Source of the DNA: Rubinisphaera margarita
GTDB lineage: Bacteria > Planctomycetota > Planctomycetia > Planctomycetales > Planctomycetaceae
Direction: 5' to 3'
Length of the DNA stretch: 64,000 nucleotides
Assembly (NCBI RefSeq): GCF_022267515.1
Contig: NZ_JAKFGB010000020.1
Span: 186,001-250,000 of the forward strand
A program made the translations under genes and the position numbers. Shown here piece after piece: positions 1 through 8,506 of this stretch. Position 1 is the first letter of the stretch, and each line of letters starts with the position of its first letter. Under the pieces are notes generated by a model. It was not told the origin of the DNA and searched no databases. It saw only the letters and a program-made list of their open reading frames with translations.

Positions 1-2
1 AA

Positions 3-827
3 GTGAGTGAGCGACTGTACAACGCATTTCATACGACGGTGAACGCGAATCCCGTGCAGAATCGGGGCTGGCTCAGCCACTTTACGGATGCTGAAGCCAC
101 ACCGAAGTCTTATTCAGAAGTTTCGACGATCGATACGGCGCTGTTCTATCTGGGAATGGAACGAGCCGCTGAGCTGCTGGGGGAAGAAGACCTTCTTGCC
201 GAGATTCGAGCTGCGCGGAATCAGATCGATGTCGACTACGTCCTGCGGAACGGGCAGTTTCTGCACGGGTTTTACTGGCCCGACGACGATGCTCCGGCCG
301 AGAGTCGGAAGCCGGTTTTCATTCGACATCGGTGGAACGATTCCTCCGAAGGCTTCGTGATCTACAAGCTGTTCGGACTCGACTTTCAGTTTGAAGTTCG
401 TCGCATCGATTACCCTCTGTTCGTCTACCTGTACCCGTTGATGTTCTTCGAAGACGAAACCTATGTCGCCCTGCTGGGAGAAGCCCTTCAGTTTCAGATT
501 CAGGAGTACGGCTACAGCGGCGTGACAGCGACCGACGGTCCCAAGGGGTATACGATTTACGATCAGAATCTGATCTCGCCGCTGCTCCTGTCGGCGGTCG
601 GGTCCCGGTTCCCTTCGGCGTTGGAAACGATCGAGAAGTACTCACTCGACCCAGCGGTAGCGGCTTATTACATCCCGAGCGGATGGGTGACGACCGATGA
701 TCTGACCATTGACCTGGCCAGTGCCTACGTGCTGCTCGTGAAATGGAAGGCGTTTGACGCGGTGACCGAAGTGACTGAATCCACGAATCCGGCCGTACTT
801 CGCATTGCCCAACAGACTGCGGACTGA
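3..827 (+). CDS. Glucoamylase-like domain protein, C-terminal part (5' end outside window)
   Basis: The visible 274 residues resemble the C-terminal glucoamylase-like domain (PF10091 type) of six-hairpin glycosidase-related proteins. Matching landmarks are GWLSHF near residue 22, SEVSTIDTALFY near 38-49, a LHGFYW stretch near 88, a PLFVYLYPLMFF segment near 137 and TATDGPKGY near 174-182. In the family these build an alpha/alpha barrel that binds glucans or cyclic glucans. A GTG at position 3 is in frame, but homology begins almost at once and no ribosome binding site can be seen, so I read it as an internal fragment truncated by the window edge. The substrate is not determined. The domain call is from pattern memory and moderately sure. 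Confidence 0.55.
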   Translation: MSERLYNAFHTTVNANPVQNRGWLSHFTDAEATPKSYSEVSTIDTALFYLGMERAAELLGEEDLLAEIRAARNQIDVDYVLRNGQFLHGFYWPDDDAPAESRKPVFIRHRWNDSSEGFVIYKLFGLDFQFEVRRIDYPLFVYLYPLMFFEDETYVALLGEALQFQIQEYGYSGVTATDGPKGYTIYDQNLISPLLLSAVGSRFPSALETIEKYSLDPAVAAYYIPSGWVTTDDLTIDLASAYVLLVKWKAFDAVTEVTESTNPAVLRIAQQTAD

Positions 828-842
828 TGGATCTCCTTCTCC

Positions 843-890
843 CCCGGGCGGGCTGAATTTTCTTTCGCCCCCCGGGGCCTGCTTTTGCTG
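843..890 (+). terminator. Possible terminator after the glucoamylase-like gene
   Basis: A GC-rich imperfect stem (843-853 pairing with 867-877, two mismatches) encloses a T-rich loop and is followed by a short T-containing stretch. It lies 15 bases past the stop of the preceding gene. The T tract is weak, so this is tentative. Confidence 0.3.
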
Positions 891-906
891 TTGCGGCGGC
901 CCGGGG

Positions 907-934
907 TTGTCGCAGATGTCGGACATGGTATAAG
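907..934 (+). promoter_or_regulatory. Candidate sigma70-type promoter for the ZIP transporter gene
   Basis: TTGTCG (907-912) and TATAAG (929-934) are separated by 16 bases, close to the vegetative consensus, about 60 bases upstream of the ATG at 996. Promoter consensus in planctomycetes is poorly known, so this is suggestive only. Confidence 0.35.
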
Positions 935-995
935 CGCTGGACTGTCTCCCTGTGCAAATCCGCGCTGTCCGATCATCCGCTGAGGCACCGTCACG

Positions 996-1712
996 ATGAC
1001 TGAGTTCTGGATCATGATCCTCCTGGCCACACTCGCGGGAGCGGCAATGCCCCTCGGAGGACTCTTCGCGTCCGTGGAGCGAATTCGGCCGAAGTGGCTG
1101 GAACAGGAGTTCCGGCATTCGGTCATTGCCTTCGGTGGCGGAATCCTGTTGTCAGCGGTGGCACTCGTCCTTGTCCCCGATGGCATGGATCGGCTCTCGG
1201 TGATTCCGGTGGTCCTCTGGTTTGCCGCCGGCGGGATTGCGTTTCTGGGAGTCGATGTTCTGCTGAGCCGCTCGCAGAGTTCCGCCAGCAATCTGGTCGC
1301 AATGCTCACCGATTTCATTCCCGAAGCGATGGCCCTTGGAGCGGGATTCGCGAGTGGAGACAGCACGGGCTATCTGCTGGCGCTGCTGATCGCATTCCAG
1401 AATCTGCCGGAAGGCTTCAACGCCTATCGCGAAATGATCTCCGGCTCATCCGGCCAGTCGTCCCGCAAAATTCTGCTGTTGATGCTGTGTCTGGTCCCGC
1501 TTGGCCCGCTGTCAACGCTGCTCGGCTACTTCGTCCTGGCGCCGTTTCCCTCGGTGGTGGGAGCGATCATGCTGTTCGCCGGCGGTGGAATTCTGTATCT
1601 GACCTTCGAAGACATCGCTCCCCAGGCCCGATTGAAGAATCATCGTCCGCCCGCACTTGGCGTAATTGCGGGGTTTCTCATCGGCATCGTCGGACACATG
1701 CTGCTCTCGTAA
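996..1712 (+). CDS. ZIP-family divalent metal transporter
   Basis: This 238-residue, very hydrophobic protein has about eight membrane segments, the normal size and topology for ZIP (SLC39-like) permeases that bring zinc, iron or manganese into the cytoplasm. The two conserved metal-site helices are recognisable as DFIPEA (residues 106-111) and QNLPEG (135-140). The classical HNxPEG histidines are replaced by D/F and Q, so metal preference may differ from ZupT. No cytoplasmic His-rich loop is present. It is monocistronic and converges on adk with a 12-base gap. Family call is firm; substrate is unknown. Confidence 0.85.
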   Translation: MTEFWIMILLATLAGAAMPLGGLFASVERIRPKWLEQEFRHSVIAFGGGILLSAVALVLVPDGMDRLSVIPVVLWFAAGGIAFLGVDVLLSRSQSSASNLVAMLTDFIPEAMALGAGFASGDSTGYLLALLIAFQNLPEGFNAYREMISGSSGQSSRKILLLMLCLVPLGPLSTLLGYFVLAPFPSVVGAIMLFAGGGILYLTFEDIAPQARLKNHRPPALGVIAGFLIGIVGHMLLS

Positions 1713-1724
1713 CGAGGCGGCTGG

Positions 1725-2381
1725 TCAGGACTTGATGCGATACTTGGCCAGATTGAGGTCGCGCTGAATATCCGCCTGCACTTCGGTGATGGGACGGTCT
1801 CCGCGGACGGAAATTACGAGTTCTTTGCGACGGAAGAGGTTCAGGGCCGGCAGAGTCTTGTCCTGATAATCCTGCAGTCGTTCACGGATCGCGACCTCGT
1901 TGTCGTCCGGGCGGCGAATCAGTTCTCTGCTGCCACAGGCATCACAAACGCCGGGGACGGCCGGCGCAGCCGAGACCAGATTGTAGGTTGCCCCGCAGTT
2001 CGCACAAACGCGACGGGAACCGAGCCGTTCGACAATCAGATCAGCGGGGACATCGATGTAGATGACCGCATCGATGTCGTAGCTTTCGAGGAAGAACTCG
2101 GCCTGAGCCTCGTTTCGCGGGAAGCCATCGAGCATGAAGCCGTAGTTCCAGTCGTGGTCCTGAAGTCGCTTCTGCACGATGTTCTCGACGAACTCGTCAG
2201 GAATCAGCCGTCCCGTGCTCATGAGCCGCTTGATGCGGGCAGCGAGTTTGGTGTGGTTCTTGATATTCCAGCGGAGGATGTCGCCAACGCTGATATGCAC
2301 GAGATCGAACCGCTTGCACATGATTTCGGACTGGGTTCCTTTTCCACATCCGGGCATTCCCATAATCACGTATTTGTGCAT
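1725..2381 (-). CDS. adk: Adenylate kinase
   Basis: The enzyme interconverts ATP + AMP and 2 ADP in the cytoplasm. The 218-residue product starts at the ATG complementary to 2379-2381; an upstream in-frame extension to 2486 lacks family similarity. Visible motifs are the P-loop GMPGCGKG (residues 8-15), the AMP-site stretch around TGRLIPDEFV, the DGFPR motif and a long LID domain with a zinc-type CxxC...CxxC knuckle (CANC and CDAC). The zinc-LID form is common outside the enterobacteria. The gene is not in the usual secY-adk ribosomal context; it is divergent from a cytochrome-domain operon and convergent with the ZIP gene. A second adk copy elsewhere is therefore possible. Confidence 0.93.
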   Translation of the reverse strand: MHKYVIMGMPGCGKGTQSEIMCKRFDLVHISVGDILRWNIKNHTKLAARIKRLMSTGRLIPDEFVENIVQKRLQDHDWNYGFMLDGFPRNEAQAEFFLESYDIDAVIYIDVPADLIVERLGSRRVCANCGATYNLVSAAPAVPGVCDACGSRELIRRPDDNEVAIRERLQDYQDKTLPALNLFRRKELVISVRGDRPITEVQADIQRDLNLAKYRIKS

Positions 2382-2490
2382 CGACGGCTTCCAACAGCAT
2401 TCAATCTCAAGTGGCGGAACAGCGGCATGGCATCGGTGACGCCAACCCGGATCATATCGGCAAATCAATTTGCGGTTCAACTCCATCGAT

Positions 2491-2541
2491 TTGATCGGCT
2501 AACGGAAAGCCTTATAATCAATGAACTTGAATGTGTTCATT
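2491..2541 (+). promoter_or_regulatory. Promoter candidate with adjacent inverted repeat (possible operator)
   Basis: TTGATC (2491-2496) and a perfect TATAAT (2513-2518) are spaced by 16 bases, 80 bases before the start at 2598. Directly after the -10 box lies a perfect 7-bp inverted repeat, AATGAAC (2520-2526) and GTTCATT (2535-2541), with an 8-base spacer. It sits over the expected transcription start, a typical position for repressor binding. This is one of the best promoter-like matches in the window. The regulator is unknown. Confidence 0.5.
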
Positions 2542-2597
2542 CCTTGGATCCCACCGCGATTCTCAGGCACTGTTCCCGCCGCAAGGACTCGAAGTCG

Positions 2598-5500
2598 ATG
2601 CCGCTCGCCGACCCCCTGCGATTGTTCCCGCAAACCCTCCTGCTCGCTTTAAGTCTGCTCCTGGTGAGTCTGGCTGAAGATGTGCGAGCGGAAAGTCCGC
2701 TCTCGTTCAATCGCGATATCCGCCCGATTCTGTCGGAGCACTGCTACGCCTGCCATGGACCCGACGCCGAAACCCGCTACGGTGAATTGCGGCTCGATGA
2801 CCGGAACGATGCGGTCCGTGACCGCGATGGTTACCACGTGATTGAAGCCGGAAATGCCGACGAGAGCGAGTTAATCGCCCGCGTGTCGTCCGCGGATCCG
2901 GATATCGCGATGCCTCCGGCCGATCATGCCGAGCCGCTTTCCACAGAGCAGATCGAAACGCTGAGACGCTGGATTAACGAAGGCGCTTCCTACGAGGTGC
3001 ACTGGTCGTTCGCTCCGCTGCAGGCCGTTTCTCCGCCGGATGTCGAGGATCGCGAGCATCCGATTGATGCCTTCATCGCAGCTCGATTGCAGGAGGAAGG
3101 CTATGCGTTTTCTCCTCAGGCCGATCCCCGCGTTCTCATCCGCCGGTTGAGTTTTGATCTGACAGGGCTTCCGCCGGAACTGTCGGATGTGCAGACGTTC
3201 GCCGAGAATCCGAGTGACGAAGCCTATCAGGCGTTCACACGAAAGTACCTCAGCTCGCCACATTACGGGGAGCGTATGGCGATCTACTGGCTCGATCTGG
3301 TTCGTTACGCCGATTCCCTCGGGTTTCACGGAGATCAGGAACGTTCCGTCTCGCCTTATCGGGACTATGTGATCCGGGCGTTCAACGACAACAAACCGTT
3401 CGATGAATTCACCATCGAACAGCTCGCCGGCGATCTGCTGGCCGAGCCGACGCTCGAAAGCCGTGTCGCTTCGACATACAACCGCCTGAATCGAGCTTCG
3501 GGAGAAGGAGGCGTCCAGCCGAAAGAGTATCTGGCGAAATACGCGGCTGATCGCGTTCGTACGCTGGGAACCGTCTGGCTGGGAACGACGGTCGGATGTG
3601 CTGAATGCCACGACCACAAGTTCGATCCTTACACGATCAAAGACTTCTACAGCTTCGCCGCGTTCTTCGCAGACATCAAAGAACAGGGAATCGTTTCCGG
3701 GGCTCGATACATCGAGCAGCTTCCGGTCCCGACGCCGGAGCAAAGCGAGCAGAAGCAGAAACTGACGACACGCATCGCCGCCGCGGAGAAGAACTATCGA
3801 AAGGCACGCCCGGACCTGCAGGCGGGCTTTGAAGAATGGCTTGCCACGGCGAAAGACGCCCAACCGCAGTGGACTCCGGTCGTTCCCTCCCAGGCAACGT
3901 CGACTGGCGGGGCCACTCTCAGCGTCGATGACGAGGGAAACGTTCTCGCTTCCGGGAAATCTCCGGACAACGACACTTATCGCATTGTCCTGCCGTTGAA
4001 TCAGGCTTCTGCTTCCGTGATCCGGGCGATTCAACTCGAGGTGCTGCCCGATCCATCGCTGCCGAGTAACGGACCGGGGCGAGCAGGCAATGGCAACCTG
4101 GTTCTGCAGGCCGTTAAAGCGACCGTGGGCGGCAAGCCTGTGCAATGGAGTCGGGCGATGGCCACTCATGCTCAAGACGGATTCCCGGCTGAGAACCTGC
4201 TCAAGGGGAATCGCGGCTGGGCTCTGTTGCCTGAGACGGGGAAACGTCAGGCACTGACCCTGATTCCGCAGCAGCCGATTGTTGCTCCGGACGATGATTC
4301 CAGCGAAGAACTCGTCCTCGAACTCGTGCAGAATCACGGGACTTCACACTGCATCGGCAGGTTCCGCGTGCTGGCAACTTCAAACGATCTGACCGATGGC
4401 CTGGCCTTTCCGGACGCGGATGTGGTCAAACTGTTGGCCGATCCTTCCGAAGGGAAACAGGCTCAGTTGCTGGAGTACTACCGGACGCATACGCCACTGT
4501 TGAGGAAGGAACGGAACGAACTCGCGCAGCTGCGACGCGAACTGGAAACGCTGGAAAAGGCGATTCTCACGACACTGGCTGTGACGGCCACCGAGCCTCG
4601 CGAGATGCGCGTATTGCCGCGTGGGGACTGGATGGATGATTCGGGAGCGGTTGTGACGCCGTCTGTTCCGGAGTTTCTGCCGGCGATTTCCGTCCAGGGG
4701 AATCGGGCAGACCGACTCGATCTGGCCCAATGGCTGGCTTCAGCCGAAAATCCTCTGGTGGCCCGGACGTTCGTGAATCGAGTCTGGATGCTGTTCTTCG
4801 GACAGGGACTGTCCCGGTCCGTCGATGACCTCGGCGCACAGGGCGAGATGCCGAGCCATCCGGAACTCCTCGACTGGCTGTCTGTCGAATTCATTCGCAG
4901 CGGCTGGGACGTGAAGCGGCTGGTAGAACTGATTGTCACTTCAGAGACGTATCGTCAGGCCTCGTCGGTCAGCCCGGAACTGCGGCGGAACGATCCGTTC
5001 AATCGACTGTATGCCCGACAGTCGCGGTGGCGACTCGACGCCGAAATGGTTCGCGACAATGCGCTTTCCGTGAGTGACCTGCTCGTCGAGACGGTCGCGG
5101 GTCCGAGTGTGAAGCCGTATCAGCCCGCCGGTTACTGGGCTCAGCTGAACTTTCCGAAACGGGAGTACCAACATTCCGATGGCTCCAGTCAGTATCGTCG
5201 CGGCCTCTACACGCACTGGCAGAGAACCTTTCTGCATCCGAGTCTGCTGGCGTTTGATGCGCCACCTCGCGAAGAATGCACGGCTCGTCGGGAACGGTCC
5301 AATACCCCGCTCCAGGCCCTCGTTCTGTTGAACGATCCGACGTATGTGGAAGCCGCGCGGGCACTGGCCGAGAACATTCTGCAGCAAGGTGGAGACTCTT
5401 TTGAGAGTCGACTGGAGTGGGCCTGGAATCGCGTGCTCGCCCGGACTCCGACCGAGTTGGAGCTGACGACTCTGCGTACCCAATGGGAAAAATCGCAGAG

Positions 5501-5651
5501 ATACTATGAGCAGAATCCCGATCAGGCAGCTCAGGTCGTCAATGTCGGTCTCTCTCCGGTTTCCAAGAATCTGCCTGCTGCCGATGTCGCGAGCTGGATG
5601 ACAGTCACGCGGACGTTGCTTAACCTTCACGAAACCATTTCGCGGTATTGA
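2598..5651 (+). CDS. PSCyt1/DUF1549/DUF1553 cytochrome-domain protein
   Basis: This exported protein of 1017 residues has the classic planctomycete arrangement. A signal peptide (about 1-31) is followed by a c-type-cytochrome-like PSCyt1 domain with CYACH (C49, C52, H53), then a DUF1549 (PSCyt2) domain containing a second CxxCH (C334-A-E-C337-H338), a variable beta region (about 400-620) and a C-terminal DUF1553 (PSD1) domain. The ATG at 2598 is chosen because it gives the signal peptide directly; in-frame sequence upstream has no similarity and overlaps adk. It is followed after 28 bases by the DUF1501 gene, its usual partner. Family members are thought to act outside the cytoplasmic membrane, but their reaction is not established. 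Heme attachment is inferred from the motifs only. Confidence 0.9.
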   Translation: MPLADPLRLFPQTLLLALSLLLVSLAEDVRAESPLSFNRDIRPILSEHCYACHGPDAETRYGELRLDDRNDAVRDRDGYHVIEAGNADESELIARVSSADPDIAMPPADHAEPLSTEQIETLRRWINEGASYEVHWSFAPLQAVSPPDVEDREHPIDAFIAARLQEEGYAFSPQADPRVLIRRLSFDLTGLPPELSDVQTFAENPSDEAYQAFTRKYLSSPHYGERMAIYWLDLVRYADSLGFHGDQERSVSPYRDYVIRAFNDNKPFDEFTIEQLAGDLLAEPTLESRVASTYNRLNRASGEGGVQPKEYLAKYAADRVRTLGTVWLGTTVGCAECHDHKFDPYTIKDFYSFAAFFADIKEQGIVSGARYIEQLPVPTPEQSEQKQKLTTRIAAAEKNYRKARPDLQAGFEEWLATAKDAQPQWTPVVPSQATSTGGATLSVDDEGNVLASGKSPDNDTYRIVLPLNQASASVIRAIQLEVLPDPSLPSNGPGRAGNGNLVLQAVKATVGGKPVQWSRAMATHAQDGFPAENLLKGNRGWALLPETGKRQALTLIPQQPIVAPDDDSSEELVLELVQNHGTSHCIGRFRVLATSNDLTDGLAFPDADVVKLLADPSEGKQAQLLEYYRTHTPLLRKERNELAQLRRELETLEKAILTTLAVTATEPREMRVLPRGDWMDDSGAVVTPSVPEFLPAISVQGNRADRLDLAQWLASAENPLVARTFVNRVWMLFFGQGLSRSVDDLGAQGEMPSHPELLDWLSVEFIRSGWDVKRLVELIVTSETYRQASSVSPELRRNDPFNRLYARQSRWRLDAEMVRDNALSVSDLLVETVAGPSVKPYQPAGYWAQLNFPKREYQHSDGSSQYRRGLYTHWQRTFLHPSLLAFDAPPREECTARRERSNTPLQALVLLNDPTYVEAARALAENILQQGGDSFESRLEWAWNRVLARTPTELELTTLRTQWEKSQRYYEQNPDQAAQVVNVGLSPVSKNLPAADVASWMTVTRTLLNLHETISRY

Positions 5652-5679
5652 TCGCGAACGTGTTACATCGAGGCACTGT

Positions 5680-7119
5680 ATGACTCCTCAGGAAATGGCC
5701 CAACTGGCCGCATTGCGGCAGAACCGCCGCAGCTTTCTTCGCCAGAGCGGAGCCGGCATTGGCGGGCTTGCCCTGCTGTCGATGCTCAATGGCCAGCAGA
5801 CTTCTGAAGCGGCTTCCTCACTGACGAGTGGCGTGATCAAAACCCTGCACCATCCGCCGCGTGTGAAACGAATGGTCCATCTCTGCATGGCCGGCGGCCC
5901 GTCGCATCTGGAAACGCTCGACGACAAACCCGTACTTCGGGAGAAACATGGCCAGCCGATGCCCGAGTCGATGACAAAGGGCCAGCAGATCGCACAATTG
6001 CAGGGGAAGGAACTGAAATGCTTTGCCCCGCAGTTCGAGTTTCAGAAGTTCGGTGAGAGCGGTCAGTCGATCAGCAGTCTGTTCTCGAATATCGGTTCGG
6101 TCGCCGACGATATCTGTATTGTTCGGTCGCTGCATACCGATCAAATCAATCACGATCCGGCTCACACGCTGTTCAACACGGGCAGTGGCAACTCGGGGCG
6201 TCCCAGCATGGGGGCCTGGCTGTTGTATGGGCTCGGTCAGGAAACGGAAAATCTGCCAGGTTACGTGGTGCTGACTTCCGTCGGGAAGGGGGGACAGGCT
6301 CAGCCTATTGCGGCCCGGCAGTGGCATAGCGGATTTCTTCCGTCGCGTTTTCAGGGGGTGCAGTTCCATTCCACAGGAGCACCCGTGCTCTACCTGAACC
6401 GGCCCGAGGGGGTGCCGCTGGAACACCAGCAGAATCTGGTCGAGACCATCAATACACTGAATGGGGAGTTCAATACGCTGGTCGATGATCCGGAGATCGC
6501 CACCAGGATTCAACAGTACGAAATGGCGTTCCGTATGCAGACCAGTGTGCCGGAACTGATGGACTTCCGCGGGGAAACGAAAGACACATTCGACCGCTAC
6601 GGCACTCCGGGTGGCGATGGAACGTATGCCTCGAACTGCCTGCTGGCCCGTCGACTGCTCGAAAAAGGTGTGCGGTTCGTGCAGGTCTACCATCGCGCCT
6701 GGGATCATCACGGCGGCATTAAACGATCGATGGAAATCACAGCCGATGAAGTCGACAGGCCGACCGCCGCACTGATTCAGGACCTGAAAGATCGCGGACT
6801 GTTTGAGGACACGCTCATCGTCTGGTCAGGCGAGTTCGGTCGCACACCGATGGCGCAGGGATCGGGCCGCGATCATCACATCAAGGGATTCTCGATGTTT
6901 CTGGCCGGCGGAGGAATCAAACCCGGTTTTCACTGGGGCAATACCGACGAGCTGGGATACAATGCCGTTGAGAATCCGGTCCACGTGCGGGACTTTCATG
7001 CGACGATGCTGCATCAGTTCGGAATCGATCACAAGAAACTGACGTATCGATTCCAGGGCCTCGACTTCCGATTGACCGGCGTGGAGGAAGCTCACGTCGT
7101 CAAAGAGATTCTCACGTGA
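5680..7119 (+). CDS. DUF1501 family protein with Tat signal
   Basis: The 479-residue product begins with a twin-arginine signal (RRSFLR, residues 16-21, then a hydrophobic stretch), so it is expected to be exported folded. The rest is a DUF1501 domain, related to the alkaline-phosphatase/sulfatase fold, with typical segments MCMAGGPSHLE-like (around 75), NHDPAHTLFNTG (around 156), WDHHGGI (around 345) and EFGRTPMAQGSGRDHH (around 386). The acidic and His residues in the last two resemble metal ligands of the superfamily. It lies 28 bases after the PSCyt1 gene, the standard pairing in planctomycetes. The substrate is unknown. Confidence 0.9.
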   Translation: MTPQEMAQLAALRQNRRSFLRQSGAGIGGLALLSMLNGQQTSEAASSLTSGVIKTLHHPPRVKRMVHLCMAGGPSHLETLDDKPVLREKHGQPMPESMTKGQQIAQLQGKELKCFAPQFEFQKFGESGQSISSLFSNIGSVADDICIVRSLHTDQINHDPAHTLFNTGSGNSGRPSMGAWLLYGLGQETENLPGYVVLTSVGKGGQAQPIAARQWHSGFLPSRFQGVQFHSTGAPVLYLNRPEGVPLEHQQNLVETINTLNGEFNTLVDDPEIATRIQQYEMAFRMQTSVPELMDFRGETKDTFDRYGTPGGDGTYASNCLLARRLLEKGVRFVQVYHRAWDHHGGIKRSMEITADEVDRPTAALIQDLKDRGLFEDTLIVWSGEFGRTPMAQGSGRDHHIKGFSMFLAGGGIKPGFHWGNTDELGYNAVENPVHVRDFHATMLHQFGIDHKKLTYRFQGLDFRLTGVEEAHVVKEILT

Positions 7120-7185
7120 GCCGACACTGACAGCCGGCACGGGAATGACGATAGGAACGTGTCTAAGAATCTACCGGAACGTGAT

Positions 7186-8451
7186 ATGCGGAAGACAGGG
7201 ATGAAGCGAGTTCTTCTTGGGCTAGTACTGACTCTGTCAGGCCCGGTGATGGCCATCGGGAAGACACCGCCGCCGGCCAGTTCCCCGGAGTTGAGTGAGT
7301 CGCTGCGAAAGACAGCTCTCGAATCGCTCGACGCTCCCGAGTTCGTGCGGCGGGATGCGGCTCAGAAGCTGCTCGAACAGGGGGGGCTGCAGACCGCCGA
7401 AATGCTGCCAGGGTACGTGCAGGCGGCCAGTCTGGAGGGACGCATTCGAGCCGTGCAGATCATCGAGCAGATCGCACTTCGCATGTTGCGAAGTCAGGCC
7501 GATAACAAGTATGAACAGCTGATTCCGATCATGGATGAAATGCGGCTGGTCGGTGAAGCGGTGATCGGGTCCCGGCTCGAAGAGTTTCGTTCCATTCACT
7601 CCCGCCTCATCGAAAGTGCGAACATTCGAGCGCTGATTCGGCTCAATGCCATCGTCGATTTTGAGACGTCGATGGAGACGATTCCTGGTTTGTCGCAGCG
7701 GTTCAATACCGAGTTCATGGTCCGCATTTATCTGGGCGACGACTTTGCGGGAACCGAGGATGATCTGCGGCACATCAGTGATCTGCTTCTTCTGGGAGAA
7801 CAGCAGTTCGGGAACAGCCGTGGCGTTTATCACATCGGGGATTGTCCAATTCCACTGAAAACGTTGCAGGAACTCGTCGCCGGGATGCCCGGTGTCCAGG
7901 TGGTGCATCGAGGGCCCGCCCGCATCGGCATCATGAGTTCAAACAGTTCGCTCAACAACGGGAACGAGAACTGGCATATCCAGTCGGTGCAGAATGGATC
8001 CTCGGCGAAGTATGCCGGACTGCAGATCAACGATGTCATCGTTCGGCTCGATGGCAGAAATGTCGGAGGCTTCGACAGCTTCGTGACGGCACTCGAAGCT
8101 TACGAGCCGAACCAGACCGCCGAGCTTCACGTTCAGCGAAACTTCGTCGAACCGGAGAAGATCACACTGACGCTCGGAGAGGATTTGAAGACGGGCCTCG
8201 AGGTCGACGAGGACTTTCAGCGATTCGTTCTCATTCGCAGCGTAGAAGCGGACAGTCCGGCAGACAAAGCGGGACTTTCCAACATGTACCGCATTGATCG
8301 GGTGGAGAATCAGCCGATGTTCAATCTCGCGGACTACGAACTCGCGATGGATCGACTGCGGCAAAACAACGTGCAGAACATCACCCTGCATGTCCGACGG
8401 TTGGAAGAAGTCCCTGTCTTACTCCGAGGCTGGGTCGGCCCGTATCGTTAA
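7186..8451 (+). CDS. Exported protein with two PDZ domains
   Basis: This product of about 421 residues has an N-terminal signal peptide, an alpha-helical region (about 30-230) that resembles armadillo/HEAT-like packing but has no clear repeat, and two C-terminal PDZ domains (about 255-335 and 340-410). The PDZ parts are seen in SSAKYAGLQINDVIVRLDG and in the SPADKAGL segment. No protease domain is present, so it is probably a scaffold or adaptor rather than an HtrA-type enzyme. The start is uncertain: a GTG at 7159 and ATGs at 7186 and 7201 are in frame; 7186 gives a compact signal peptide. It follows the DUF1501 gene by 66 bases and may share its transcript. Confidence 0.7.
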   Translation: MRKTGMKRVLLGLVLTLSGPVMAIGKTPPPASSPELSESLRKTALESLDAPEFVRRDAAQKLLEQGGLQTAEMLPGYVQAASLEGRIRAVQIIEQIALRMLRSQADNKYEQLIPIMDEMRLVGEAVIGSRLEEFRSIHSRLIESANIRALIRLNAIVDFETSMETIPGLSQRFNTEFMVRIYLGDDFAGTEDDLRHISDLLLLGEQQFGNSRGVYHIGDCPIPLKTLQELVAGMPGVQVVHRGPARIGIMSSNSSLNNGNENWHIQSVQNGSSAKYAGLQINDVIVRLDGRNVGGFDSFVTALEAYEPNQTAELHVQRNFVEPEKITLTLGEDLKTGLEVDEDFQRFVLIRSVEADSPADKAGLSNMYRIDRVENQPMFNLADYELAMDRLRQNNVQNITLHVRRLEEVPVLLRGWVGPYR

Positions 8452-8506
8452 CGAGATGCTCTTGAAGATGTAGCCTTCAGCGTTTCAGGCGAACACTTGC
8501 GCGGGC

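Noticed and set aside
2871..4337. 488-codon minus-strand frame inside the PSCyt1 gene
   Set aside because: Composition typical of an antisense shadow and no independent start signal.
7186..8451. HtrA-type serine protease
   Set aside because: Two PDZ domains are present but no trypsin-like domain or GNSGG motif.
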